NCBI GenBank assembly: GCA_965215045.1 | Contig: OZ244031.1 | Location: forward strand, 1,798,001-1,862,000 | Source of the DNA: G965215045 sp965215045 | Lineage (GTDB): Bacteria; Pseudomonadota; Gammaproteobacteria; JABABF01 | Direction of reading: 5' to 3' | Length of the DNA stretch: 64,000 nt | Made by a program: the position numbers and the translations under genes | Part shown: positions 1 to 7,798 of the stretch, piece after piece | Numbering within the stretch: position 1 is the first letter of the stretch | Layout of the letters: every line of letters begins with the position of its first letter | The notes under the pieces: generated by a model | Databases searched by the model: none | What the model was told of the DNA's origin: nothing | What the model saw: only the letters and a program-made list of their open reading frames with translations

Positions 1-1776
1 CTGGGATTTTCGTTGCCGGTTCTGTGGTCCATTTTCTTTGCGCCGGTGCTGGCGGGACGAAGTCCGCTTTTGCGGCGGCTTTTTCTTCGTGCCTGTACCG
101 GGGGTCAACCACTGCCAGAGACTGCGCATCCAACCGCTCTTTTGCCGCTTTTGAATGGACCCGTCTCCCACTTGGTACGGATGACTTACCGGGGCATCGT
201 CCCTGTTTTCCGACACTGGGCGGCGACTGCTTTTCCGGTACTTGCGCAGTTCCTCTTTTGCCGACTGTTTCTCGGGTTGTTTCCCCCCGGAAGCCGGCTG
301 TTCCCGGTACGATTGCAACTTGTAATTGGGAAAGCGCATTTGTGCGGAGGGAATGATCGCGATATTGACCGAGTACTCCTCTTCGATTGCCAGCAGGTTG
401 CGGCGTTTTTCATTGAACAGCACGCCGGACAGACCCTCATCGACGGGTGTCAGAACATGAATATCTGTCACTCCCTGCTTGGATGCTTCGAACTCTATGT
501 AGCGCAAAATTGACATTGCCAGGGAGCGGTTGGTGCGGATTTTTCCATGGCCGTCGCAGGCGGGACAGATCTGCATGAAAGTGTCATCGGCCGACGGCCG
601 CAGGCGTTTGCGCGTCATACACATCAGGCCGAAGTCGGAGATCACGCCGATATTGGGGCGCGCGTTATCCTGCGCCATTTCCTGGCGAAACAGCCGTTCT
701 ATTTCCTGGCGGTTTTTTTCCTGGTCCATGTCGATGAAGTCGATGACAATCTGCCCACCGATATCACGGAAACGCAATTGTTGCGCGATCTCTCGCGCCG
801 CCTCCTGGTTGGTGCGAAAGGCGGTGTCTTCCATGTCATCGCCGTGGAGGCTGCCGGAATTCACATCGATCGTCGTCATCGCCGCGGTGTGGTCAAAAAT
901 CAGCGAGCCGCCCGCGGGCAGGGCCACCTTGCGCTGGTGAATGGATTCCACCTTTGCCTCGATTTTGTACTGGATGAACAGGGGAGTGGGCTCATCGTAA
1001 AAGATGATCTTGTGCTCTTGCTCCGGTTTGTTCCTGGTCGCCCATTCAGAGGCTATGCGAAACGACTGCGGTGTGTCGATCAGCACTTCGCGCACCTCGT
1101 TGTTCAGGTAGTCGCGCAGGGCGCGGAACAAGCCTTGCGGCTCCCGCATCAGCAGTGCAGGGCCGCGTACCTCCCGCGCCTTTTCCTGGATTTGCTCCCA
1201 TACCCCGGCCAGGAGATGCATTTCTTTTTGCAGGTTTTCCAGTTCGGCGTCCAGGCTCTCCTTGCCCAGGCTGACACCCATGCCCGCGGGAATCTCGAGC
1301 TGTTGCAACAGATTGTGCAGGGTTTCCTGGCGTCGCCGGGGTATTTTCCGTTGTATCCTGCGCAACTGGGGCGCATTGGGATGCATCTCCAGGTACTGTC
1401 CGGCCAGGGTGATGACCGTGGTGAGAAGTGCCCCCTTGTTCTCATGCTGGCCCCGGTCGACCTGCATCTGCACGATGAGTTCATCGCCGACCTGCAGCAG
1501 GTTTTCGATCGCTTCCTGGGAGTCGCCCCCGCCGTCTCCGGTTTTGAATTCATCGGCGATATTGCGCAGCGGCAAGAAACCATTGCGCGCCCCGCCAAAA
1601 TCGACGAAAGCGGCATCGATGCTGGGCACGATGTTCGTGACCTGTCCCTTGTAGACGTTATTTTGCTGCGCCTCGCTATCGTAACTTTCCACCTCCAGGT
1701 TCAGCAGGCGGCTCCCCTCCAGCAGGGCGATGCGCATTTCATCGGGAAAACTGGCGTTGATTAACAGTTTTTTCAT
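1..1776 (-). CDS. rne: Ribonuclease E, N-terminal catalytic part and start of tail (3' end outside window)
   Basis: Endoribonuclease that cleaves single-stranded AU-rich RNA in mRNA decay and in rRNA/tRNA processing, and scaffolds the degradosome at the inner membrane. About 592 codons are visible and the frame is open to the window edge. The protein opens MKKLLINASFPDEMRIALLE, followed by an S1 RNA-binding domain (about residues 36-120). The two catalytic aspartates lie in DVNSG (near residue 300) and DFIDMD (near 347), and the Zn-link cysteines in CPACDG (near 405), all at positions close to those of E. coli RNase E. From about residue 500 the chain becomes Lys/Arg/Pro/Gln-rich and low in complexity, as in the degradosome-scaffold half of RNase E rather than the short RNase G. 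The start is chosen because GGAGGA lies five bases upstream. The gene is transcribed alone from a long leader. Confidence 0.93.
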   Translation of the reverse strand, partial: MKKLLINASFPDEMRIALLEGSRLLNLEVESYDSEAQQNNVYKGQVTNIVPSIDAAFVDFGGARNGFLPLRNIADEFKTGDGGGDSQEAIENLLQVGDELIVQMQVDRGQHENKGALLTTVITLAGQYLEMHPNAPQLRRIQRKIPRRRQETLHNLLQQLEIPAGMGVSLGKESLDAELENLQKEMHLLAGVWEQIQEKAREVRGPALLMREPQGLFRALRDYLNNEVREVLIDTPQSFRIASEWATRNKPEQEHKIIFYDEPTPLFIQYKIEAKVESIHQRKVALPAGGSLIFDHTAAMTTIDVNSGSLHGDDMEDTAFRTNQEAAREIAQQLRFRDIGGQIVIDFIDMDQEKNRQEIERLFRQEMAQDNARPNIGVISDFGLMCMTRKRLRPSADDTFMQICPACDGHGKIRTNRSLAMSILRYIEFEASKQGVTDIHVLTPVDEGLSGVLFNEKRRNLLAIEEEYSVNIAIIPSAQMRFPNYKLQSYREQPASGGKQPEKQSAKEELRKYRKSSRRPVSENRDDAPVSHPYQVGDGSIQKRQKSGWMRSLWQWLTPGTGTKKKPPQKRTSSRQHRRKENGPQNRQRKSQ

Positions 1777-2132
1777 TACATCCTCCGTTGCGGACGCAAA
1801 AATGCGCCGGTTCCCCCGACGCCGAGGATGCTTTCAGAGATTCTGCCGGAATTTCTCTCGTTCCGGAGCGAGGAGGGCGGGTTCAATGGCACCGCCTGTA
1901 TTTCTCCTCTTCAATGTTTTCTGCAAACCCGGAAAACCCGGTGATTTCTCAGCAATTGCAGAGAATGCCTGGGTCTCCGTTCAAAAAACCGCCCATCCCA
2001 ATGCCCGCAAACCCGGTATCTTGAGCCAAAACCTGCGGCGCTGCGCCGTTTGCCCGACTTTGCCGGCGAATAAAGCAGAACTTGTTGAAGCATCGTTGCG
2101 GCTTTCGACCTGGGTCTCCCGCCGCTGTAAGG
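1777..2132 (-). promoter_or_regulatory. Long 5' leader of rne
   Basis: About 356 nucleotides separate the predicted transcription start from the rne start codon and hold no plausible gene. In E. coli the rne mRNA has a leader of about 361 nt, whose hairpins are cleaved by RNase E to autoregulate its own synthesis. The similar length here suggests the same feedback. I did not fold the RNA, so the regulatory hairpins are inferred and not seen. The remaining bases up to the upstream gene (2169-2287) show nothing recognisable. Confidence 0.45.
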
Positions 2133-2138
2133 GGCGGC

Positions 2139-2168
2139 ATTCTACACAAAGCGGGTGTAGAAGTCCAA
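2139..2168 (-). promoter_or_regulatory. Sigma70-type promoter of rne
   Basis: On the minus strand a TTGGAC -35 box (2163-2168) and a TAGAAT -10 box (2139-2144) are separated by 18 bp. A perfect 8-bp inverted repeat (ttctacac / gtgtagaa, 2140-2147 and 2155-2162, 7-bp loop) overlaps the spacer and the -10 box and could be an operator or chance. Transcription would start near 2132. Confidence 0.6.
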
Positions 2169-2287
2169 TGCGGGGGTGCGGGGGACGCTGCGAGGTGCCG
2201 CTGTTGATGCCGGTGGCGGGTCGGCTGCCGGACCAGCCGGGGGATATGCAAGCTAGCAGATGGATCGCCGGTGTCGGGGGGCAGGTA

Positions 2288-2677
2288 TTATTTCTCCTGC
2301 TCCGCCTGTTCTTTTTCAAATTCGGCGATGGCTTCTTCCAAGGGCGCCAACATGGTGGCCGCGCGCGGATACCCCGAGTACTGGGCGATGAACGGCAGCA
2401 ACTCGCGCACCTCCTCCGGCTTCATTTCACCTCGCTTGAGCGAGGCTTTGGCCTGGATCTTGAAGGTGACCGGCTCCCCTTTTTCGGCGATGATGCCCAG
2501 CAGCAGGATGCGTTTATCGCGCATGGAAAGAACATCCCGGGGCCACAGCTCGGCGAAGAGCTGCTTCAGCATCAGGTCGACAAAAACATTCTCCCCGGGC
2601 GGCGGTGCCACGACATCGCCGGCGTACACTTCCTTCAGGGTTTTTTCCCCCAGTTCCCTGCGTCGTTTATCGTCCAC
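2288..2677 (-). CDS. Carboxymuconolactone decarboxylase (CMD) family protein
   Basis: A 129-residue protein with the all-helical AhpD/CMD fold signature: an N-terminal helix (LGEKTLKEVYAGD), a central helix starting RDVLSMRDKRILLLGIIAE and a C-terminal segment with the YSGYPRA motif typical of 4-carboxymuconolactone-decarboxylase-like proteins. It contains no cysteine at all, so it cannot be a CxxC peroxidase of the AhpD type. It is the last gene of a minus-strand catabolic cluster, 21 bp downstream of the membrane hydroxylase. A decarboxylase, lactonase or isomerase role on a catabolic intermediate is plausible, but the substrate is unknown. Confidence 0.75.
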   Translation of the reverse strand: MDDKRRRELGEKTLKEVYAGDVVAPPPGENVFVDLMLKQLFAELWPRDVLSMRDKRILLLGIIAEKGEPVTFKIQAKASLKRGEMKPEEVRELLPFIAQYSGYPRAATMLAPLEEAIAEFEKEQAEQEK

Positions 2678-2698
2678 CGTAGGCGTTATTGCAGCGAT

Positions 2699-3427
2699 TT
2701 ATTCGTAGGTGCCGAAGAGCTTGTCAAACAGCAGGGTGATCGTCGAGTAATTCCCCATGTACATGTTTTCGTGATGCTTGTGATGCTTGTCAGTGATGTA
2801 GTTGAGGGTGCGAAACGGGAAGTAGGGCAGGTCGACAAAGGTGTGATTGACGGTGTTCAACTGCACGTAGATCACGTAGGTCAGCGTTAGCGTGGCGACA
2901 TGAAAAGGCCCCAGTGCCAGTGCCATGGCGATGATCGACAGGAAGAACAGGTTGAGTCCCAGGAAGGTCTCTATGGGGTGCACGTAATGCCCGTCGATAT
3001 AAGTAGGCTTGCGCGCCTGGTGATGCACGGCGTGGATCCTGCGCATCTTGCCGTTGCCGTGAAACCAGAAGCGATGCATCAGGTAGTAGAAGAAATCGTA
3101 GAACATCAGGATGGCGATGCAGTGGAGCGGTATCAGCCACAGGGGCTGGGCCTGCAGTGTGACCACGAAGGGAAGAATGCCGACAAAGAAAACGATATTG
3201 CAGTACAGACCCGTTTTCTGGCTGGCTTTCACCATTGGCGGATACTTGGACTTGGCCAGCTTCTGCTTGTCCTGGGCCCGGTTCAGCTCCTTCATCTGTG
3301 CCAGGGCGGGCACTTGAAAGGCCAGGAATTTTCCAACCCGGGTCAGCACCACGATACCGGCAAAGCAGAGCAGGGCTGCCAGCCAGTTGTAGTGTTCCAG
3401 GAAGATCACAAATACACCGTTACCCAT
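2699..3427 (-). CDS. Sterol desaturase / fatty acid hydroxylase family membrane protein
   Basis: A 242-residue integral membrane di-iron oxygenase of the fatty acid hydroxylase superfamily. Hydrophobic segments near residues 10-30 and 65-125 flank the histidine clusters that bind the two irons: LMHRFWFH, IHAVHH, HYVHPIE, and near the C terminus DKHHKHHE. It should hydroxylate or desaturate a lipid-like substrate at the membrane using O2 and an external electron donor. The ATG at 3427 is preferred over upstream codons because AGAGGTG lies about seven bases before it and the protein then begins MGNGVFVIFLEHYNW. It is followed by the CMD-family gene. The donor and substrate are not evident. Confidence 0.8.
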   Translation of the reverse strand: MGNGVFVIFLEHYNWLAALLCFAGIVVLTRVGKFLAFQVPALAQMKELNRAQDKQKLAKSKYPPMVKASQKTGLYCNIVFFVGILPFVVTLQAQPLWLIPLHCIAILMFYDFFYYLMHRFWFHGNGKMRRIHAVHHQARKPTYIDGHYVHPIETFLGLNLFFLSIIAMALALGPFHVATLTLTYVIYVQLNTVNHTFVDLPYFPFRTLNYITDKHHKHHENMYMGNYSTITLLFDKLFGTYE

Positions 3428-3621
3428 AATTGACACCTCTGGTATGCCGGGACCGGGAGCGATGCGAGGCCCAAACTGCGGGCGGCGTCCACCGCCCTGG
3501 CAGGCCCGGCGCATGACCCCGGGTGCTCACGGGTAAAACATTACATTCAAATGGCATTACAGTCAAACCCGGGAACGGGGGGATGGGGGGCGGAATACCC
3601 CGGAATACCCGCCCCCGGGGT

Positions 3622-4368
3622 TCAGGGACGCATCAGCTGACCGCCGTCGACATTGAGAACATGCCCGGTGATCCAGGCGGCCTCGTCGGAGAGCAGGAAC
3701 AGTACCGCTTGGGCCAGGTCCTCCGGCTGTCCCAGGCGCTTGATCGGCATGCTCTTGATCATTTCCCGGGCGTAGTCGCCCGCGGTTTTTTCCAGGGCGC
3801 CGGTGGCCGTGGGACCCGGGGCGATGGCGTTGATGCGAATATTGCGTCCGCCCAGTTCATGGGCCAGCGACTGCGTGATGCCATTCATCGTCAGCTTGGC
3901 CACCCCGTAGAAGCCGGTGCTCATCCATGCCGCCGTCGACGACTGGTTGACGATGGCACCGCCCCCGCCGGCGGTCATGGGCTCGACCACGGCCCGGGTC
4001 ATGATCAGGCAGCCGTGCGCATTGACGCGCATGAATTTTTCCAGGTAGTCCAGGTCTACATCCAGGTAACCGGTGATCAGCATGTCGCCAAAAATGGCGG
4101 CGTTATTGACCAGGTACTGGATGCCGCCGAACTTTTTGAGGCAGGCCGCGGCGCATTCCCCGGCGGATGCCTCGCTGCCGACATCGGTATGGACGAACAG
4201 GGCACTGCCGCCGTCTGCCTCGATTTCACCCGCCACCCGGGCACCGCCCTCTTCGTTGAGCTCGGCGATGACCACGTTCATGCCGCGCGCGGCACAGGCC
4301 TTGGCATAGCCTTCGCCGATGCCGCCGCCCGCGCCGGTGACGATCACTGTTTTGCCACTGAAATCCAT
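3622..4368 (-). CDS. SDR-family oxidoreductase
   Basis: A 248-residue classical short-chain dehydrogenase/reductase. It has the cofactor motif TGAGGGIG near the N terminus, NNAA near residue 90, the catalytic Ser in NQSSTAAW, YGVAK (the YxxxK pair) and a C-terminal VDGGQLMRP typical of the family. It probably oxidises or reduces a hydroxyl/keto group with NAD(P). The ATG at 4368 is chosen because the SDR fold begins there (MDFSGKTVIVTGAGG) and GGGGGAA precedes it; the open frame upstream is the shadow of the next SDR. It lies 26 bp downstream of the second SDR gene, in the same direction. The substrate cannot be read from sequence. Confidence 0.85.
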   Translation of the reverse strand: MDFSGKTVIVTGAGGGIGEGYAKACAARGMNVVIAELNEEGGARVAGEIEADGGSALFVHTDVGSEASAGECAAACLKKFGGIQYLVNNAAIFGDMLITGYLDVDLDYLEKFMRVNAHGCLIMTRAVVEPMTAGGGGAIVNQSSTAAWMSTGFYGVAKLTMNGITQSLAHELGGRNIRINAIAPGPTATGALEKTAGDYAREMIKSMPIKRLGQPEDLAQAVLFLLSDEAAWITGHVLNVDGGQLMRP

Positions 4369-4394
4369 GAGTTCCCCCTTCTGTTGCGATGTGT

Positions 4395-5165
4395 TTAGAT
4401 TTGTTGCTTGGGAACCAGGCGATTGGGCCTGATTTCCAGAAGATCGATCGCCACCCCGGCGGGCTGTTCCAAGGCGCAGACCACTGCCTTTGCCACCTGC
4501 TCCACCTCCATCCCCGCATCCATGTACGAACCGGCGTCCCGCTGCCAGGCCTCCATGCCCCGGGCCAGGGCCGCCTCGTCCCAGCCTTCTGCAAACCCGG
4601 TCACGGCCACGCCCGGGCGAATGCAACTGACGCCGATGCCATCCTCCTGCAACTCCTCGCGCAGGTCGCGACTGAACCGTTCTACAGCGGCCTTGGTCGC
4701 CGCGTAAATCGACAGGTGGCTCATCTCATCATAATGCCAGGCCGAGGCGGAGGAGATGTTGATAATGCGCGGGTCGAGTGCCCCGTGCAGCAGTGGAATG
4801 GCCGCCTGGCTTGCAAACACCGTGCCTAAGAAGTTGGTGCGCACCTGGAGCATGACTTCGTCCTCCACCAGGGCCTGCACCCGGTTGGGACGCGCCAGTC
4901 CGGCGTTATTGACCAGTGCGTCCAGGCGTCCGAATTTTTTTTTGACCGCGCCCAGGGCATCGGTGATCGCCCGCTTATCGCTGACATCTGCAGCAATACC
5001 GAGTGCCTGTTCCGGGCCCAGTTCTGCTACCGCCGCCGCCAGCGGCCCCTCCCTGCGGGCCACCAGGCCGACCCGGGCACCCCGGGTCAGCAGTTCGCGG
5101 GCGATTCCCAGGCCAAAACCGCTGGAACCGCCAGTAATGGCGATGACGCTCCCGTCCAGTTCCAT
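4395..5165 (-). CDS. SDR-family oxidoreductase
   Basis: A 256-residue classical SDR with TGGSSGFG at the cofactor site, a VNNAGLARP element, the catalytic Ser in NISSASAWHY and YAATK as the YxxxK motif. Its ATG shares one base with the stop codon of the upstream aldehyde dehydrogenase gene (TGATG), so the two are probably translationally coupled and work in one pathway. It resembles the many SDRs used by gammaproteobacteria on terpenoid, cyclic or fatty alcohols, but neither substrate nor direction of reaction is visible. It is not closely similar to the neighbouring SDR at 3622-4368, so this is not a recent duplication. Confidence 0.85.
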   Translation of the reverse strand: MELDGSVIAITGGSSGFGLGIARELLTRGARVGLVARREGPLAAAVAELGPEQALGIAADVSDKRAITDALGAVKKKFGRLDALVNNAGLARPNRVQALVEDEVMLQVRTNFLGTVFASQAAIPLLHGALDPRIINISSASAWHYDEMSHLSIYAATKAAVERFSRDLREELQEDGIGVSCIRPGVAVTGFAEGWDEAALARGMEAWQRDAGSYMDAGMEVEQVAKAVVCALEQPAGVAIDLLEIRPNRLVPKQQI

Positions 5166-6631
5166 CAGGACACTCCCAGGGCGAGTGTCTTGGTCTCCAG
5201 GTATTCCTCGAAGCCCTCAGGTCCCATCTCGCGCCCGATGCCGCTCTGCTTGTAGCCGCCGAACGGGGCATCCGCAGCGTAGTAGTTGCCGCCGTTGACC
5301 GTGACCGTGCCGGCGCGCAGGCGGCGCGCCACCGCCAGGGCGCGCGCCTCGTCGGCGGACCAGACGCCGGCCGACAGGCCGTAGATGGTGTCATTGGCGA
5401 TGCGCACGGCGTCATCCTCGTCTTCGTAGTTGATGACCGCAAGCACCGGGCCGAAGATCTCTTCCCGGGCAATGCTCATATTGTTGCGGACATCGACGAA
5501 CACGGTGGGTTCCACGTAATAACCGCGCGGCAGGTGGGCGGGCATGCCGCCACCCAGCAACAGGCGGGCACCTTCGGCCTTGCCTTTTTCTATGTATCCC
5601 AGCACGCGCTCGCGCTGGCGGGCGTTGATCAGCGGCCCCATGATCTGGCTGTCGGAGGCCGGGTCTCCATACTCGATCAGGCCAAAAAAACTTTTGAGCA
5701 GTTCTTCCACTTCCGCCTGCCGCGCCCGGGGAATCAAAAGCCGGGTATGAATTGCGCAGCCCTGTCCGGCATGAAAGCAGACCGAGAGACAACTGGGCAG
5801 GCTGCTGCCCAAGTCGGCATCCTCCAGGATGATATTGGCGGATTTGCCGCCCAGCTCCAGGAATACTTTCTTGACCTGGTTGGCGGCGCGCGCCATGATC
5901 TCCCTGCCGACCGCCGTGGAACCGGTGAAGGAAATCATGTCGACACGGGGGTCGTCGACCAGTTGCCGACCCGGGGTTTGCGGGTCGCTTGCGGTGATGA
6001 CATTAAATACGCCGGCCGGCATGTCTGTGTGTTGCGCAACTACACGTCCCAGCATGGCGGCAGTCCAGGGCGTATCCGGGGCGGCCTTGAGTACCACGGT
6101 GCACCCCGCGGCCAGCGCCGGTATGCACTTGGCCAGGTTGATCTGCAGGGGAACGTTCCAGGGTGTGATGGCACCGACCACGCCGATCGCCTCTTTTTCC
6201 ACCAGCCGGTGACTCTTCTGGCCCAGCGGTTTGGCGATGCCGATATCCCGGGACCACTGGAATCCGGCCAGGTGTTTGAGGCTGTAGTCGATGAACCCGA
6301 TCGGAACGTCGCATTGCGGCCCGCGCTCACCGCATATACCCAGCGGCGCGCCGGTCTCCGCGGCGATAATCTCGCGCAATTCATCCCGGGTTTGCAGCAG
6401 ACCTTCCTGCAACTGTTGCAGACAGCGATGGCGCAGGGCGTGATCGGTGGACCAGTCGCCCTGGTCAAAGGCGCACCTGGCAGCGGCGATCGCCCGCTCC
6501 ATGTCCTCGGGACCGGCATCCGCCATCTCACCCAGCGATTCTTCAGTCGCGGGATTGATATTGAGATAGGTCTTGCCGGAGGCGGCGGGACACAGCTCTC
6601 CGGCGATATACAACAGGGTTTCGGGGTTCAT
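5165..6631 (-). CDS. NAD(P)-dependent aldehyde dehydrogenase
   Basis: A 488-residue full-length member of the aldehyde dehydrogenase superfamily, oxidising an aldehyde to its acid. Visible motifs are TPWNVPLQ (substrate/cofactor region near residue 155), SFTGSTAVG (NAD-binding loop), LELGGKSANI with the general-base Glu, the catalytic Cys in GQGC, EEIFGPV and PFGGYKQSG near the C terminus. It sits between the 3-hydroxyisobutyrate-dehydrogenase-like gene (3 bp upstream) and an SDR (one-base overlap downstream), so it is certainly part of one operon. The cluster looks like alcohol to aldehyde to acid oxidation of a catabolic substrate, which I cannot name. Confidence 0.9.
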   Translation of the reverse strand: MNPETLLYIAGELCPAASGKTYLNINPATEESLGEMADAGPEDMERAIAAARCAFDQGDWSTDHALRHRCLQQLQEGLLQTRDELREIIAAETGAPLGICGERGPQCDVPIGFIDYSLKHLAGFQWSRDIGIAKPLGQKSHRLVEKEAIGVVGAITPWNVPLQINLAKCIPALAAGCTVVLKAAPDTPWTAAMLGRVVAQHTDMPAGVFNVITASDPQTPGRQLVDDPRVDMISFTGSTAVGREIMARAANQVKKVFLELGGKSANIILEDADLGSSLPSCLSVCFHAGQGCAIHTRLLIPRARQAEVEELLKSFFGLIEYGDPASDSQIMGPLINARQRERVLGYIEKGKAEGARLLLGGGMPAHLPRGYYVEPTVFVDVRNNMSIAREEIFGPVLAVINYEDEDDAVRIANDTIYGLSAGVWSADEARALAVARRLRAGTVTVNGGNYYAADAPFGGYKQSGIGREMGPEGFEEYLETKTLALGVS

Positions 6632-6634
6632 GGT

Positions 6635-7492
6635 TCAGGCCTTGTTGAGAAACAGGTCCAGCACCGTCTCGCGCAGGCGTTGCGTGGCGGGCAGCTTCAC
6701 GCCCATCTCCGCTGCGCTTTGCAAGGCGCAATCCAGGTCTTTTTCTCCCAGCCTGCCGAAAGTGCCAAACACTTCCTCCATCTGCTCCGGGGTGCAACTG
6801 GCGGCCAGCTGGTTACGGTTGCTGATAAACGCGTGCATGGCCTCGTTGACTACACCGTTGGATTTGCCGACTTCACGCAGCAGCTCGGTGGACAGGCCGC
6901 CGGCCCCGGCCAGCCGGACCGCCTCCGACATGGCCAGGAATTCGGCGTACGTGATCAGGTTGTTGCACAGTTTCAGCAGCAGTCCCGCCCCCAGTTCTCC
7001 CGCGTGGATGATACTTTCCGCCGAGGTTTCAAACACGGGTCTGGCGCGCGCCACGTCTGGCGCATCCCCGCCGACCATGTAGCACAATTTGCCGGCCTCG
7101 GCACCCTGGGCACCGCCGCTGAGGGCGGCGTCGATCAGGTGCAGCCCGCGTTCAGCGGCATCCGCCGCCCACTGCAGCAACGCCTTGCGGGTCACGGTGC
7201 TGTGAATGGCGACCAGGGTACCCGGGGCGGCGTGGGCCAACAGACCGTCGTCGCCGTACAGCACGTCCTGCACCTGCTCGTTATCACGCACACATATACC
7301 GATATGCTCACAGGCCCGGGCCAGTTCTGCCACGGAGTCGCAGCCCACGGCACCCTGCTGTGCCAGCTCATCGACGGCACTCCGATCAATATCAAAAACG
7401 TGAGCCCGGAAGCCTTCGCCCACCAAGCGCCGGGCCGAGGGCCTGCCGATATTGCCCAAGCCTATATAGCCCACCTGTTTTTCTGCGCCCAT
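6635..7492 (-). CDS. 3-hydroxyisobutyrate dehydrogenase-like NAD(P)-binding oxidoreductase
   Basis: A 285-residue beta-hydroxyacid dehydrogenase. The Rossmann motif GLGNIGRP begins near residue 10, HSTVT marks the end of the cofactor domain, DAALSGGAQGAEAG is the substrate-binding loop, and GAGLLLKLCNN carries the conserved catalytic lysine. These are the hallmarks of the family that oxidises 3-hydroxyisobutyrate, tartronate semialdehyde and related beta-hydroxyacids. It is the first gene of the minus-strand operon running to 2288. Its true substrate could be any short branched hydroxyacid produced by the operon. Confidence 0.82.
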   Translation of the reverse strand: MGAEKQVGYIGLGNIGRPSARRLVGEGFRAHVFDIDRSAVDELAQQGAVGCDSVAELARACEHIGICVRDNEQVQDVLYGDDGLLAHAAPGTLVAIHSTVTRKALLQWAADAAERGLHLIDAALSGGAQGAEAGKLCYMVGGDAPDVARARPVFETSAESIIHAGELGAGLLLKLCNNLITYAEFLAMSEAVRLAGAGGLSTELLREVGKSNGVVNEAMHAFISNRNQLAASCTPEQMEEVFGTFGRLGEKDLDCALQSAAEMGVKLPATQRLRETVLDLFLNKA

Positions 7493-7794
7493 GAAAATGT
7501 CCCCGGTTTTAAAATTCCCGATGCGGGTTCCCCTGAGAATGCAGGCACTGCCCGGGCGGGCGTTTCATCCCCCGGATATGGGATGCGCCGGGCAGACACT
7601 CGCAAGTGCAGGTGTCCAAACCAATTGCCGCAAAGTTTAGTCTCCCCTAAGCTGAATTTCAATCCGGTGCCCCCCGGGGATGTCGTCAATCCCGTGTGGA
7701 GCCGGATAGAGCAAGGCTGACAACCGGTGCCTCCCCGGTGCTTGTTTCCTGTTAAACTTGGCCCGGGAAGATGCAAATATAATTGCAAGAACAG
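7493..7794. other. Divergent intergenic region between catabolic operon and fucosyltransferase array
   Basis: About 300 bp between two divergent transcription units. The right end carries a perfect -10 box for the array (listed separately). I find no convincing -35/-10 pair for the leftward operon and no gene or RNA element. Base composition shifts from GC-rich to more AT-rich across it, so it is the probable left border of the glycan island. Confidence 0.5.
7752..7783 (+). promoter_or_regulatory. Putative promoter of the GT10 array
   Basis: A perfect TATAAT at 7778-7783 lies 11 bp before the first candidate ATG (7795). The best upstream hexamer is TTAAAC (7752-7757) with a long 20-bp spacer, so the -35 box is weak and an activator may be needed. 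The leader would be only a few bases long, so initiation would be near-leaderless or use the weak GCAAG just before the ATG. Confidence 0.42.
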
Positions 7795-7798
7795 ATGA

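Noticed and set aside
547..1764. Plus-strand 405-codon open frame
   Set aside because: It lies opposite RNase E, whose catalytic motifs are clear on the minus strand; the plus-strand translation has no family features.
5534..7720. Plus-strand 728-codon open frame
   Set aside because: It is antisense to the aldehyde dehydrogenase and 3-hydroxyacid dehydrogenase genes. Its length is a by-product of high GC.
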